Counted from the first letter of the stretch, positions 16,707 to 26,521 are shown. The stretch: 40,611 bases of DNA from Methylobacterium tarhaniae (GCF_001043955.1 NZ_LABZ01000112.1:1-40611), one strand, 5' to 3'. Notes: generated by a model not told the origin, from the sequence alone. Translations and numbers: made by a program.

Positions 16707-19097
16707 GTGACCCCATCCGACAAGGACCAAAAGGATTCGCGCAACCGTCCCGGCGGACGCAGCGGCAACCCCGCGGATGGGCCGATCATCGACCTGAAGG
16801 CCACCCGCATCGCCGATGCGCCCAAATCCGAGCCCGGCAAGGCCGCCGAGCCAGGCAAGACCGATTTGCCAGGCAAGACCGATTCGCCCGCGAAGCCGGC
16901 CGAGGCGGCGAGGGATGCGGCGAAGACCGATGCGCCGAAGCCCGGCGTGACCGCTCCGGCGGCCGCGAAGCCCGGCGAGCCGCCGAAGGCGACCGAGGCG
17001 AAGCCGGGGGAGACCAAGCCGGCCGAGGCTCCGAAGCCCGGCGTGACCGGTGCGGCTTCCGGCCCGGCCGTGACGCCAGGCGCCCCCATCACGCCCTCGG
17101 CACCGAAGCCGGCCGGCGGCACGCCTGCTGGCGCCGCGACGCCCGCCGCCGCGACGGGAACCACGCCCCCGAAGCCGGGGGAGACCAAGCCGACCGACGC
17201 TCCGAAGCCCGGCACGCCGTCCTCCGTGGCGGCTCCCGCCGCGCCCGCGACGAGCGGCGCCCCGAAGCCGGCGACCGGCACCGTCGTCACCGGCCCCGGC
17301 AGCGGCCCGCTCAAGGTCGGGGATGCCAAGCCGGGTGACGTGAAGCCGGGCGAGACCAAGCCCGCGGTCGGCACGCCGGTGACCGCCGGGCCCGGCGGCA
17401 AGCCCCTGGATCCCAAGGCGTCCGACACCAAGCCCGTGGAGACGAAGACGCCGGACACGAAGCCCCCGGCCGCCGGCACCGGCGCGACGGCGGGCGCCGC
17501 CTCGGCGGGGTCGGGCCCCAACCCGGCGAGCCCGGCCGGCGCGAAGCTCTCGACGGTGCCCAAAACCGGCCCGCAAGGGGCCGGCTCGCTAGGGACCGGC
17601 CCGCAAGCCGGGGCGACGACCGGCACCGGCGCGCTCCCGCCGAAGGACGCCCCGAAGCCCGAGGCTGCCCGGACCCCGAGCGCCGTCCCGGCCGCGGCCC
17701 CGCAAGCCCGCTCCGGCGCCGGTTTCGGCTCGCTCCTTGCCGCCTCGCTCCTCGGCGGCGTCGTCGGCGCCGGCCTGCTCTACGGCGTGACGACCTACGG
17801 CCCGGCCTACGGCATCAACCTGCCGAAGCCCGCGACGTCCGAATCCGATTCGGCCGGCGCGGTGCCGCTGGAGCAGCGCCTCGCCGACCTCGCGCCGCGC
17901 GACAGCGTCCAGGCGCTCGACCGCCGCATCGCCTCGATCGAGACCGCCCTGCGTCCGCTGCCCGACGCGGTGCGGGCGGCCGACGCCGCCGCCAAGGCCG
18001 CGACCCAGCGCGCCGACGAGGCCCTGCGCAAAGCCGATGCGCCGGCCCAGGGTTCAAGCCAAGGATCAAGCCAAGCGACCGGCCAGGCGGCGCCCGCGGC
18101 GTCGGCCCCGAGCGCCGGCATCGACCCGGCCCGCCTCCAGGGTCTCGAGAAGCAGATCGCGGAGCTTCAGAGCCGCCCGGGCGGGACCGATGCCGGCCTG
18201 CGCCAGCGGGTCGATGGCCTGGCCCAGGCGGTGACGGCGCTCCAGGGCCGCAGCGACGGCGCCGACCTGCGCGGCCGCCTCGACGGGCTCGACAAGGGGC
18301 TGAAGGCGCTCCAGGCCGATCTCGGCACCCGCGCGGCGGCCGAGGAGCAGGCCGACAAGGCCCTCGGCCAGCGCCTCGACGAGCTGCGTCAGGCCCTGGA
18401 TACCAGGGCCAAGGCGGCGGACCAGCGCTTCGACGGGCTGCAGCAATCCACTGAGGCCCGCGCCAAGACCGTCGACCAGCGCCTCGCCGACCTCGCCAAG
18501 GCGGTCGAGGGCCGGGCCGAGGCGAGCAGCGTCCAGGCAGCGCTCCGGGTGGTGGCCTCCGACCGGATCGCCAGCGCGCTCGCCTCCGGCGCACCCTATG
18601 CCGATGCCCTCGCGACCCTGAAGCAGCTCGATCCCGGTCAGGCCGGGGCGCTGGCGCCGCTGGAGCCCTTCGCCCAGAGCGGCGCGCCGAATGCGGCGGC
18701 GCTCGCCCAGAGCTTCCAGCCCGTCGCCGCCAAGCTGAACGCGGCGGCCCTCGCCGCCCGGCAGCGGGCGGTGGCCGAGCGCGGCAGCATCACCGACCGG
18801 CTGACCAGCATGGCCGAGTCGATCGTCTCGGTGCGCAAGGTCGGCACCGAGGGCGCGGCCCCGGCGCCGAGCAGCGCCGGCGACCCGACCGAGGCGGGAG
18901 TCGCCAAGATCCAGGACGCACTCGCCCGCGGCGCGGTGGCGGAGGCAGCCCAGGCCTTCGACGCCCTGCCGGAGGAAGCCCGCAAGGAAGCCGCCGAGTT
19001 CGGCCAGCGCCTGAAGGCCCGCGCTGCGGCCGGCGAAGCCGCCCGGGCGCGCCTGGCGGCCTCCTTCGCCGCCCTCCAGGGTCCGGCGACCCGCTGA
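16707..19097 (+). CDS. mitofilin/Mic60-like inner-membrane protein with long Pro/Lys-rich N-terminus
   Basis: Alphaproteobacterial Mic60-like proteins sit in the cytoplasmic membrane and shape it; the gene is often found between hemD and hemY. The 796-residue product has about 340 N-terminal residues of very low complexity. They are dominated by Pro, Lys, Ala, Gly and Thr, with many KPGE/KPAE/PKPG units. One membrane segment (about 341-363) follows, then coiled-coil rich sequence (about 390-620), then a mitofilin-like C-terminus with VASDRIASALASGAPYADALA and ALPEEARKEAAEFGQRLKARA. The start is a GTG with GAGG about ten bases upstream. The extension is longer than I would expect for the family. 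Confidence 0.87.
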   Translation: MTPSDKDQKDSRNRPGGRSGNPADGPIIDLKATRIADAPKSEPGKAAEPGKTDLPGKTDSPAKPAEAARDAAKTDAPKPGVTAPAAAKPGEPPKATEAKPGETKPAEAPKPGVTGAASGPAVTPGAPITPSAPKPAGGTPAGAATPAAATGTTPPKPGETKPTDAPKPGTPSSVAAPAAPATSGAPKPATGTVVTGPGSGPLKVGDAKPGDVKPGETKPAVGTPVTAGPGGKPLDPKASDTKPVETKTPDTKPPAAGTGATAGAASAGSGPNPASPAGAKLSTVPKTGPQGAGSLGTGPQAGATTGTGALPPKDAPKPEAARTPSAVPAAAPQARSGAGFGSLLAASLLGGVVGAGLLYGVTTYGPAYGINLPKPATSESDSAGAVPLEQRLADLAPRDSVQALDRRIASIETALRPLPDAVRAADAAAKAATQRADEALRKADAPAQGSSQGSSQATGQAAPAASAPSAGIDPARLQGLEKQIAELQSRPGGTDAGLRQRVDGLAQAVTALQGRSDGADLRGRLDGLDKGLKALQADLGTRAAAEEQADKALGQRLDELRQALDTRAKAADQRFDGLQQSTEARAKTVDQRLADLAKAVEGRAEASSVQAALRVVASDRIASALASGAPYADALATLKQLDPGQAGALAPLEPFAQSGAPNAAALAQSFQPVAAKLNAAALAARQRAVAERGSITDRLTSMAESIVSVRKVGTEGAAPAPSSAGDPTEAGVAKIQDALARGAVAEAAQAFDALPEEARKEAAEFGQRLKARAAAGEAARARLAASFAALQGPATR

Positions 19098-19107
19098 TGC
19101 CCCGCTC

Positions 19108-19131
19108 GCGGCCACTCTCCGGGGTGGCCGC
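19108..19131 (+). terminator. hairpin with T-rich tail after the Mic60-like gene
   Basis: GCGGCCAC (19108-19115) pairs with GTGGCCGC (19124-19131), followed by GTCGTTCGTTT. It lies ten bases after the stop codon. It could terminate or attenuate transcription before the hemY-like gene. Confidence 0.45.
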
Positions 19132-19147
19132 GTCGTTCGTTTCCGGT

Positions 19148-19167
19148 GCGGCCGCCATGGCGGCCGC
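19148..19167. repeat. perfect 20-bp GC palindrome before the HemY-like gene
   Basis: The sequence GCGGCCGCCA and its exact complement meet without a loop. It lies in the gap between the Mic60-like and HemY-like genes, directly after the hairpin at 19108-19131. It may form a cruciform or bind a dimeric regulator; chance in GC-rich DNA is possible. Confidence 0.6.
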
Positions 19168-19244
19168 CGTGCTTGTCCGGGGCTCGCTCGACGCCCCTTC
19201 GCGCGCCCGATGCGGCAGCGCGGCTTTCTGGAGTTGATGGACAG

Positions 19245-20720
19245 ATGTGGCGCGCACTCGCCTTCCTGGCTCTCCTCGCCCTCGCCGCCTATGGGGCGGT
19301 CTGGCTCGCCGACCGGCCCGGCGTGGTCACCGTGACCTGGGGCGGCTACGAGCTGGCGACCAGCCTCGCCGCGGCGCTCGTCGGCGTGATGGTGCTGGCG
19401 GTGGTGCTCGGCTTCATCTGGGCCTTCGCCCGGGGCATCCTGAACCTGCCCGAGCGGCTGACCCTGTCGAGCCGGCGCCGGCGCCAGGCCCGGGGCTACA
19501 ACGCGCTGTCGCGCGGCATGGTGGCGGTGGGCTCGGGTGATCCGATCGCGGCGCGACGCCATGCCGGCGAGGCCGAGCGCCTGCTCGGGGCTGAGCCGCT
19601 CGCCCTGCTGCTGACCGCCCAGGCCGCCCAGATCTCCGGCGATCGCGCCGGGGCCGAGCGGGCGTTCCGCCGCATGGTCGACGACCCCGAGACCCGGGTG
19701 CTCGGCCTGCGCGGCCTGTTCGTCGAGGCACGGCGCCAGGACGACGAGACCTCCGCCCGCGCCTACGCGATCGAGGCCGCCCGCCTCGCCCCGAGCGTCA
19801 CCTGGGCCAACGAGGCGGTCATGGAGGGCCAGTGCGCCGACCGCGACTGGGCCGGCGCCCTCGACACCGTCTCGCGCCGCGCGGCCCTCGGCCTGTCCGA
19901 CAAGGCGGCGATGCGCCGCCAGCGCGCCGTGCTGCTGACCGCCAGCGCCCTCGACCTCGAGGCGGGCGATCCCGAGCGGGCGCTCGCGCAAGCACGCGAG
20001 GCCGTGAAGCTCGCCCCCGACCTGGTGCCGGCGGCGGCCGTCGCCGGGCGCCTCTTCGCCCGCCGCGGCGACCTCAAGCGCGGCGCGAAGGTGGTCGAGG
20101 CCGCCTGGCGCGCCAACCCGCATCCGGATCTCGCCCGGGTCTATCTCGACCTGCGCACCGGTGATTCGAGCCGCGATCGCCTCGCCCGCGCCGAGACCCT
20201 GGCCCGGATCTCGTCCTGGCACCCGGAGGCGCGCTTCGCCATCGCCCGCGCCGCCCTCGACGCCCGCGAGTTCGGCCGCGCCCGCGACGTGCTGGCGCCG
20301 CTGCTGACCGACCAGCCGACCGTGCGCGCCTACGAGCTGATGGCCGAGATCGAGGAGGCCGAGCACGGCGCCCAGTCCGGCAAGGCCCGCGAGTGGCAGG
20401 CCCGCGCCGCCCGCGCCCCGCGCGATCCGGCCTGGTGCGCCGACGGCCTCGTCACCGACCGCTGGGCCCCGATCTCCCCGGTGAGCGGCCGCCTCGACGC
20501 CTTCGTCTGGCAGACCCCGCCGGACCTGCTCGGCCGCGCCCACGGGACGGCGCACGAGCCCGCGCCCGCCGCGGCGCCGGGCTCGCTCAACGGCTCCGCG
20601 CCGGCCCCGATGGCCGGTAACGGCGCCGCCCCCGTCGGCACGATCCCGTCCGGGACCGTGACTCCGCCGGTGGTGCCGGTCTCGGCGAAGGTGCCGGAGG
20701 TGGTCGGGCCGGGGCGGTAA
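19245..20720 (+). CDS. HemY-like tetratricopeptide inner-membrane protein
   Basis: The 491-residue product has the HemY N-terminal domain: two membrane helices (about 4-22 and 38-63, around ADRPGVVTVTWGGYEL) and then LPERLTLSSRRRRQARGYNALSRGMVAVGSGD. Helical TPR-like repeats follow to about residue 410, then a Pro/Ala-rich tail. HemY-like proteins are encoded next to hemD/hemX and are thought to support late haem synthesis or membrane assembly; they are not protoporphyrinogen oxidases. The ATG at 19245 is the family start, with GGAG upstream. The upstream part of the open frame to 19146 lies in hairpin DNA. Confidence 0.92.
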   Translation: MWRALAFLALLALAAYGAVWLADRPGVVTVTWGGYELATSLAAALVGVMVLAVVLGFIWAFARGILNLPERLTLSSRRRRQARGYNALSRGMVAVGSGDPIAARRHAGEAERLLGAEPLALLLTAQAAQISGDRAGAERAFRRMVDDPETRVLGLRGLFVEARRQDDETSARAYAIEAARLAPSVTWANEAVMEGQCADRDWAGALDTVSRRAALGLSDKAAMRRQRAVLLTASALDLEAGDPERALAQAREAVKLAPDLVPAAAVAGRLFARRGDLKRGAKVVEAAWRANPHPDLARVYLDLRTGDSSRDRLARAETLARISSWHPEARFAIARAALDAREFGRARDVLAPLLTDQPTVRAYELMAEIEEAEHGAQSGKAREWQARAARAPRDPAWCADGLVTDRWAPISPVSGRLDAFVWQTPPDLLGRAHGTAHEPAPAAAPGSLNGSAPAPMAGNGAAPVGTIPSGTVTPPVVPVSAKVPEVVGPGR

Positions 20721-20776
20721 GTCCGGAATTGCGATCTTGCGATCGTGCTCCGCTCGACATTGCTGACATCCACCGC

Positions 20777-20917
20777 GTCATCCCGGGGCCGCGCAGCGGA
20801 ACCCGGGATCCATAGCCGCCGACGGTGGAGGACAAGGCAGGCCGCGTTCCGCGTTATTTTTGGAAGGTCACCGATTATGGATCCCGGGTTCTCGCCTGCG
20901 GCGAGCCCCGGGATGAC
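20777..20917. repeat. REP-type inverted pair (BIME-like)
   Basis: Unit one (20777-20814) and unit two (20876-20917) are reverse complements with few differences. Each is itself palindromic, with ATCCCGGG / CCCGGGAT arms around a variable GC-rich loop. About 60 bases lie between them. The pair sits in the 236-base gap between the convergent hemY-like gene and the ABC operon. The same core is at 1-120. This fits REP doublets mobilised by RAYT-type transposases, none of which is in the window. Confidence 0.75.
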
Positions 20918-20956
20918 ACCGAGCGTTTCAGACGCGTCGCGCCGCCGAACAGACGT

Positions 20957-22822
20957 TTACGCCGCCACCGCAGCGCCCGCCGGCGCCTCCCATTCCGGCC
21001 CCCACACCTGCACGACGTGACCCGGCGAGACCTCCCGGTACAGCCGCTCCGGCGGGACGTAGTCCACCGGGCGGATCGGGCTCTTGATCTCGTCGCTGCG
21101 CACCGCATGGAGTTGCCGCCGGCGGCCCGGATCGGGGACCGGGACGGCGGCCATCAGCTTCTTCGTGTAGGGATGCTGGGGCGCGCCGAAGATCGCCGCG
21201 CGGGGGCCGATCTCGACGATCTCGCCGAGATACATCACGGCGACCCGGTGGCTGACCCGCTCCACCACCGCCATGTCGTGCGAGATGAACAGGTAGGCGA
21301 GGCCGAGCGATGCTTGCAGGTCGAGCATCAGGTTCACCACCTGCGCCTTCACCGACACGTCGAGGGCCGAGACCGATTCGTCGGCCACGATCAGCCGGGG
21401 CTCCAGCGCGAGCGTCCGGGCGATGCAGATGCGCTGGCGCTGGCCGCCGGAGAATTCGTGCGGGAAGCGCCCGGCCATCTCGGGCTTGAGGCCGACCCGG
21501 CGCAGCAGGTCGGCGGCGCGCTCGCGGGCCTCCTGCCGGGAGCAGAGGCGGTTGATCAGCAGCGGCTCGGCAATCGCGGCGCCGACGCTCATGCGCGGAT
21601 CGAGGCTGGCGAAGGGGTCCTGGAAGATCATCTGCATCCGCCGGCGCTTGGCGCGCAGGGCGGAGGGCGACAGGCCGAGCACGTCCTCGCCGTCGAGGAG
21701 CACCGAGCCGGCGACCGGCTCGATCAGCCGCAGCACCGAGCGGCCGGTGGTGGACTTGCCGCAGCCCGATTCGCCGACGAGGGCCAGGGTCTCGCCCGCC
21801 CGCACCGCGAAGGAGGCGTTCTCGACCGCGTGGACCCGGCCGCGCACCCGCGAGAGCAGGCCGCTGCGGATGTCGAACCGGGTGGTGAGGCCCTTCACCT
21901 CGAGCACCGGGCGCTCGCCCTCGCGCACGGTATCGGGCAGGGGCGGGGCCGCCTCGGGCTCGCCGGTGGCGCGGTCGACGATCTCGAAGCGCGCCGGCCG
22001 GGCCTTGCCCTGCATCGCGCCGAGGCGCGGCACGGCGGCCAGCAGCGCGCGGCTGTAGGGATGGGCCGGGCGGTTGAAGATCTGCTCGGTCGCCCCCGTC
22101 TCGACGGCGCGCCCGTCGACCATCACCACGGTACGGTCGGCGATCTCGGCCACCACCCCCATGTCGTGGGTGATGAACAGGACCGACATGCCCTCCTCCT
22201 CCTGGAGGAGCTTGATGAGGTCGAGGATCTGGGCCTGGATCGTCACGTCGAGGGCGGTGGTCGGCTCGTCGGCGATCAGGAGCTTCGGCCGGCAGGCCAG
22301 CGCCATGGCGATCATCACCCGCTGGCGCATGCCGCCGGAGAAGCGGTGCGGGTAGTCGTGCACCCGCGAGGCGGCGGCCGGGATCCGCACCTTGTCGAAC
22401 AGCCGCACCGTCTCGGCCTCCGCGGCCTTCTGCGACATCCCGCGATGCAGCCGCAGGGCCTCGCCGATCTGGAAGCCGACGGTGAGCACCGGGTTCAGGC
22501 TCGTCATCGGCTCCTGGAAGATCATCGCGACGTCGTCGCCGCGGATCCGCCGCATCTCGGCATCGGGCAGGCGCAGGAGATCCCGGCCTTCCAGCAGCAC
22601 CCGGCCGCCGGTGCGGGTCGCGTCGCGCGGGGTGAGCCGCATGATCGACATCGCGGTGACGCTCTTGCCGGAACCCGATTCGCCGACGAGGGCGACGGTC
22701 TCCTTGGGGCCGATGTCGAACGAGACGCCGTGCACCACCGGGCGCCAGGCCTGCTCGGAGCGGAACGCGACGGTGAGGTCCTGGACCGAGAGGATCGGGG
22801 TTTTCATGATCGGGGAGGTCAT
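20957..22822 (-). CDS. peptide-type ABC transporter, fused double ATP-binding protein (DppD-DppF)
   Basis: The 621-residue product joins both ATPases of an oligopeptide/nickel-type importer. The first half has Walker A GESGSGKS (47-54), signature FSGGMRQR (161-168) and Walker [13 protein letters not shown]. The second has Walker A GESGCGKS (350-357), signature FSGGQRQR (457-464) and Walker [13 protein letters not shown]. In the second Walker B the usual DEP is DES. Each half ends with an HPYS or HPYT oligopeptide-transporter motif. The ATG at 22822 has GAGG upstream; the ATG at 22807 is possible. It is the last gene of the transport operon, ten bases after the permease. Confidence 0.95.
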   Translation of the reverse strand: MTSPIMKTPILSVQDLTVAFRSEQAWRPVVHGVSFDIGPKETVALVGESGSGKSVTAMSIMRLTPRDATRTGGRVLLEGRDLLRLPDAEMRRIRGDDVAMIFQEPMTSLNPVLTVGFQIGEALRLHRGMSQKAAEAETVRLFDKVRIPAAASRVHDYPHRFSGGMRQRVMIAMALACRPKLLIADEPTTALDVTIQAQILDLIKLLQEEEGMSVLFITHDMGVVAEIADRTVVMVDGRAVETGATEQIFNRPAHPYSRALLAAVPRLGAMQGKARPARFEIVDRATGEPEAAPPLPDTVREGERPVLEVKGLTTRFDIRSGLLSRVRGRVHAVENASFAVRAGETLALVGESGCGKSTTGRSVLRLIEPVAGSVLLDGEDVLGLSPSALRAKRRRMQMIFQDPFASLDPRMSVGAAIAEPLLINRLCSRQEARERAADLLRRVGLKPEMAGRFPHEFSGGQRQRICIARTLALEPRLIVADESVSALDVSVKAQVVNLMLDLQASLGLAYLFISHDMAVVERVSHRVAVMYLGEIVEIGPRAAIFGAPQHPYTKKLMAAVPVPDPGRRRQLHAVRSDEIKSPIRPVDYVPPERLYREVSPGHVVQVWGPEWEAPAGAAVAA

Positions 22823-22832
22823 ACCTGCATCC

Positions 22833-23762
22833 TCACAGCACCCGCCGCGGATCGAGGGCGTCGCGCAGGCCGTCGCCGATGAAGTTGATCGACAGGACGG
22901 TCAGGAAGATCGCGGCGCCCGGGAACAGGGCCCAGTGCGGCGCCACGTCGAGGTGGTCCTTGGCGTCGTAGAGGAGCCGCCCCCAGGTCGGGATGTCGGG
23001 CGGGAAGCCCAATCCTAAGAACGACAGGGTCGACTCGGCGATGATCGCCGAGGAGACCTCGATCGTCGCCGCGACGATCACCGGCCCGATCGCGTTCGGC
23101 AGGATGTGGCGGGTGACGAGGTGCCAGGCGGTCGCCCCTTGCGAGCGCGCCGCCTCGACGAACTCCTTCTCGCGCAACGACAGGAACTGCGCCCGCACCA
23201 GCCGCGCCACCGGCATCCAGCGCAGGCCCCCGATGACCGCGACGATCATCACGAACACGCCGCCCTCGACGCCGAAGACCTGCTTCAGCTGGTCGCGGAA
23301 CAGGTAGATGATGAGGAGCAGGAGCGGCAGTTGCGGCAGCGACAGGAAGAGGTCGGTCAGCCACATCAGCACCGGGTCGAGGAAGCGGCGCGACATGCCG
23401 GCGAGCGCGCCCACCACCACGCCGACCAGCGTCGCCACCACCATGGCGGCGAAGCCCACGGCGAGCGAGATGCGCCCGCCATAGATCATCCGCGCGAGCA
23501 GATCCTGGCCGAGATCGTCGGTGCCGAGCGGATGGGCCCAGGACGGCCCCTGGAGGGTGGCCGCGAAGTCGATCTCGTCGATCGCCACCGGCCAGACCCA
23601 GCCGCCGACGAGGACCGCGAGCACGAGCAGGCCGAGCACCCCGACGCTGACGACCGCCAGGCGGTGGCGGCGGAAACGCCGCCAGGTGTCCCGCCCCGAG
23701 GCCGCCGGCGCGGCCACCGGGGCCGCCTCAGCGGTAGGAGATGCGAGGGTCGAGCCAGCCAT
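22833..23762 (-). CDS. peptide-type ABC transporter permease (DppC-like)
   Basis: The 309-residue inner-membrane permease has an N-terminal membrane helix (HRLAVVSVGVLGLLVLAVL), the DppC-type HPLGTDDLGQDLLARMIYGGRISL motif and an EAA loop REKEFVEAARSQGATAWHLV. The C-terminal block is LSFLGLGFPPDIPTWGRLL. The ATG at 23762 overlaps dppB by 35 bases and has no good ribosome site. A GTG at 23717, with GAGG about seven bases upstream and lying just past the dppB stop, is an alternative that removes 15 low-complexity residues. Confidence 0.94.
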   Translation of the reverse strand: MAGSTLASPTAEAAPVAAPAASGRDTWRRFRRHRLAVVSVGVLGLLVLAVLVGGWVWPVAIDEIDFAATLQGPSWAHPLGTDDLGQDLLARMIYGGRISLAVGFAAMVVATLVGVVVGALAGMSRRFLDPVLMWLTDLFLSLPQLPLLLLIIYLFRDQLKQVFGVEGGVFVMIVAVIGGLRWMPVARLVRAQFLSLREKEFVEAARSQGATAWHLVTRHILPNAIGPVIVAATIEVSSAIIAESTLSFLGLGFPPDIPTWGRLLYDAKDHLDVAPHWALFPGAAIFLTVLSINFIGDGLRDALDPRRVL

Positions 23763-24687
23763 AGAGGAGGTCCGCGACGAGGTTGAACAGGACGACGAGG
23801 CAGGCGAACACGAAGGTGACGGCCATCACCACCGGCGTATCGTTGGCGAGCATCGCGTTGATGAGGAGCGAGCCGATGCCGGGGATGCGGAAGATCTGCT
23901 CGGTGACGATGGCGCCGCCGAACACCGCCGGGATCTGGAGCGCCACGAGCGTCACGACCGGGATCAGGGCGTTGCGGGCGATGTGCCGGACCGTGACGGT
24001 GCCGTCCGACAGGCCCTTGGCCCGGGCGGTGGTGACGTAGTCGAGGCGCGCCACGTCGAGCACCGAGGCGCGGACGTAGCGGGTATAGGAGGCGGCCTGG
24101 AAGAAGCCGAGCACGCAGACCGGCATGATCGCCTGCCGGACATGCTCCCAGTACCAGTGCCAGCCCGTCGCCGCGACGTCGGCCTGGTAGACGAAGGGCA
24201 GCCAGTCGAGGGTGAGGCTGAACAACAGGATGAACAGGAGGCCGGTGAAGAAGGTCGGCAGCGAGAAGCCGACGAAGGCGAGCGTGTTCGCCACCTGGTC
24301 GAAGACCGAGTAGGGCCGGATCGCCGCCAGGATGCCGACCGGCACGGCGATGAGGAGCGCCAGCACCTGCGACGAGCCGACCACGAACAGGGTGGTGGGC
24401 AGGCGCTGCAGGATCAATTCGTCGACATCGACCCGGCTGGCGAAGGAGAAGCCCCAGTCGCCCTGGAGCATCGCCGTCAGCCAGTGCAGGTAGCGCACCA
24501 GGATCGGGTCATCGAGCCCGAATTTCAGCCGCAGCGCCTCGCGCACCTCCGGCGGCACGTTGGGGTTGGTGGCCAGTTCCCCGAACGGGTCTCCGGGGGC
24601 GAGCGCCAGCACGGTGAACAGGATGAGGCTGATCCCGAGCAGGCTCGGGATCGCGATCAGGAGGCGGCGGAGGAGATAGGCTCCCAT
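23728..24687 (-). CDS. peptide-type ABC transporter permease (DppB-like)
   Basis: The 319-residue inner-membrane permease of the oligopeptide family begins MGAYLLRRLLIAIPSLLGISLILF and has LAPGDPFGELATNPNVPPEVREALRLKFGLDDP, the normal DppB periplasmic lead. The EAA loop is DYVTTARAKGLSDGTV, and the later FGGAIVTEQIFRIPGIGSLL is typical. The ATG at 24687 follows the binding-protein stop by ten bases; a frame upstream to 24750 overlaps that gene. About six membrane segments are visible. It forms the channel with the DppC-like permease. Confidence 0.94.
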   Translation of the reverse strand: MGAYLLRRLLIAIPSLLGISLILFTVLALAPGDPFGELATNPNVPPEVREALRLKFGLDDPILVRYLHWLTAMLQGDWGFSFASRVDVDELILQRLPTTLFVVGSSQVLALLIAVPVGILAAIRPYSVFDQVANTLAFVGFSLPTFFTGLLFILLFSLTLDWLPFVYQADVAATGWHWYWEHVRQAIMPVCVLGFFQAASYTRYVRASVLDVARLDYVTTARAKGLSDGTVTVRHIARNALIPVVTLVALQIPAVFGGAIVTEQIFRIPGIGSLLINAMLANDTPVVMAVTFVFACLVVLFNLVADLLYGWLDPRISYR

Positions 24688-24697
24688 CGTCGTGTCG

Positions 24698-26521
24698 TTA
24701 CGCCTGCTTGTACCATTCGGCCAGGAAGGCCAGCGAGTTGTCCCAGCCACTCGCGGGCGCCTCGAGCTTGCCGTTGATCGCCGAGACCTGTGCGCGGTGA
24801 AGCAGCGGCAGGACGTAGTCGGCGACGACCAGATCGTTCATCTTGACGAACAGGGCGGCGCGCTTGACGAGGTCGAGCTCGCCTTGCGCCGCGCGGTAGC
24901 AGGCATCGACCTCCGGGTTCTGCATCCGGCAGATGTTGCGGCCCTGCCACTTGTTGGCCTTCGTGGCGGCCTCCCAGGAGACGTATTGCAGGGCGAACAC
25001 CGCCGGATCGGCCTGCGTCATGTTCCAGGTATACATCTCCATGTCGGCGTAGAAATGCGGATAGGTATCCGGGTTCGCGACGTCCGAGGAGAAGAACACC
25101 GAGCCGGGGATCGACTTCAGCTCCATGTCGATGCCGGCCTTCTGGGCGACCTGCTTGATGATGGCCTGGGTCTTCTGGCGCGGCGCATTGATCGAGGTCT
25201 GGAAGACGAATTTCAGCTTCTTGCCGTCCTTGGCGCGGATGCCGTCGCCGCCCTTCTTCCAGCCGGCCTCGTCCAGGATCTGGGCCGCCTTCTCGGGTTC
25301 GAAGGCGAAGGAGGTGTTCTTCGAGACGAAGGGAGCCGGGCCGTTGAACACGTTGGCGGTGGCCCGGCCGGTGCGGCCGTAGATGTGCTGCTGGATCGCC
25401 GCCCGGTTGACGAGCAGGTTCATCGCCTTGCGCACCGCCGGATCCGAGAAGGCCGGGTGCTTGGTCTTGAGCGAGGCGCGCTCGCCGTCGACCTCGACAT
25501 TCGGATCGGTGGCGTTCAGCAGCAGGAATTCGAGGTTGCCGCCGTAATCCATCTTGACCCGGCCCTTGCCCTCGGCCTCGAGCCGCTTGAGGATCTCGTC
25601 CTCGACCTGCATGTTCCAGGCATAGTCGTATTCGGCGGTCTGGAGCACGGCGCGGGCGGCCGAGACGGCGTCGCCGCCGCCCTTCATCTCGATCGAGTCG
25701 AAGAACGGCCGGTTCGGCACGTGGTAATCGGGATTGCGCACGCCGCGCAGGATGTCGCCGGGGCGGAATTCGCTGAACTTGTAGGGACCGGTGCCGACCG
25801 GCGCGAGGTTGGCCGGCGCGTCGCGGGACTTGTCGCCGGCATAATCCGCGAAGACGTGCTTGGGGATGATCATCCCGGCACTCGACACGAAGGCGTCGGC
25901 CCAGAACGGGGTCGGCTCCTTGAAGGAGAGCTTGACCGTGAGGTCGTCGACCTTCTCGACCTTGACGTTGATGTAGCTGCCGCCGGTGACGGCGGCCGTC
26001 GCCGGATTGGCGGCGTATTCGGCGGTGAACACCACGTCGTCGGCGGTGAAGGGCTTGCCGTCGTGCCATTTCACGCCGGGCTTCAGCTTCCAGGTCACCG
26101 AGCGGCCATCGGCCGCGACGCCACCGTTCTCCTTCGAGGGGATCTCGGCGGCGAGGATCGGAAAGAGGTTGCCGTCGGCATCCCAGGCCGCCAGCGGCTC
26201 GTAGAAGATCCGCGAGCCCTCCTGGTCCTTGGTGCCGATGGCGAAATGCGGGTTGATCAGGGTGGCGGCCTGCCAGAACAGGAGTTTCAGCGGCCCGCCG
26301 CCGCCGGCCTTCCCCGGCTTGTAGGCGTCGCGCAGGGGGCTCGCCGCGAAGGCGACGCCGTTCTGCGCCAGCATCATCCCGGCCATCGGGGCGGAGAGGC
26401 CCAAGCCCAGCATCCGGCCGACGAAGGCGCGCCGCGACAGGCGCCCGTCCTTCACCTCGCCGATCAGGGTGCGCAGCTCATGCTCGGTCACGTCATGCTC
26501 GGTCACGCCACGCTCGGTCAT
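24698..26521 (-). CDS. family 5 peptide-type solute-binding protein with Tat signal
   Basis: The 607-residue periplasmic binding protein of SBP family 5 (peptides, nickel, opines) leads the importer operon. The N-terminus has a Tat-type signal, SRRAFVGRMLGLG (about 29-41), ending near AFAAS. The family core is ADGRSVTWKLKPGVKWHDGKPFTADDVVF and VGTGPYKFSEFRPGD. The first 15 residues are three five-residue repeats, encoded by tandem 15-base DNA units. A 28-residue pre-twin-arginine region is common in this subgroup. The divergent M20 hydrolase suggests a peptide-like or N-acyl amino acid substrate. Confidence 0.93.
   Translation of the reverse strand: MTERGVTEHDVTEHELRTLIGEVKDGRLSRRAFVGRMLGLGLSAPMAGMMLAQNGVAFAASPLRDAYKPGKAGGGGPLKLLFWQAATLINPHFAIGTKDQEGSRIFYEPLAAWDADGNLFPILAAEIPSKENGGVAADGRSVTWKLKPGVKWHDGKPFTADDVVFTAEYAANPATAAVTGGSYINVKVEKVDDLTVKLSFKEPTPFWADAFVSSAGMIIPKHVFADYAGDKSRDAPANLAPVGTGPYKFSEFRPGDILRGVRNPDYHVPNRPFFDSIEMKGGGDAVSAARAVLQTAEYDYAWNMQVEDEILKRLEAEGKGRVKMDYGGNLEFLLLNATDPNVEVDGERASLKTKHPAFSDPAVRKAMNLLVNRAAIQQHIYGRTGRATANVFNGPAPFVSKNTSFAFEPEKAAQILDEAGWKKGGDGIRAKDGKKLKFVFQTSINAPRQKTQAIIKQVAQKAGIDMELKSIPGSVFFSSDVANPDTYPHFYADMEMYTWNMTQADPAVFALQYVSWEAATKANKWQGRNICRMQNPEVDACYRAAQGELDLVKRAALFVKMNDLVVADYVLPLLHRAQVSAINGKLEAPASGWDNSLAFLAEWYKQA

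Noticed and set aside
16707..17730. Repeated AAG-CCC-GGC codons considered as a CRISPR-like or satellite array
   Set aside because: The period is irregular and the frame is open; it encodes a low-complexity protein segment and has no spacers.
18066..20555. 829-codon minus-strand frame opposite the Mic60-like and HemY-like genes
   Set aside because: Antisense shadow; sense frames carry recognisable domains and good starts.
20825..22882. 685-codon plus-strand frame opposite the fused ATPase
   Set aside because: Antisense shadow rich in His, Arg and Asp; the sense ATPase has complete motifs.
22833..23762. Frameshift between the two permease genes because of their 35-base overlap
   Set aside because: Both proteins are full length with intact ends; a start-codon choice (GTG at 23717) explains the overlap.
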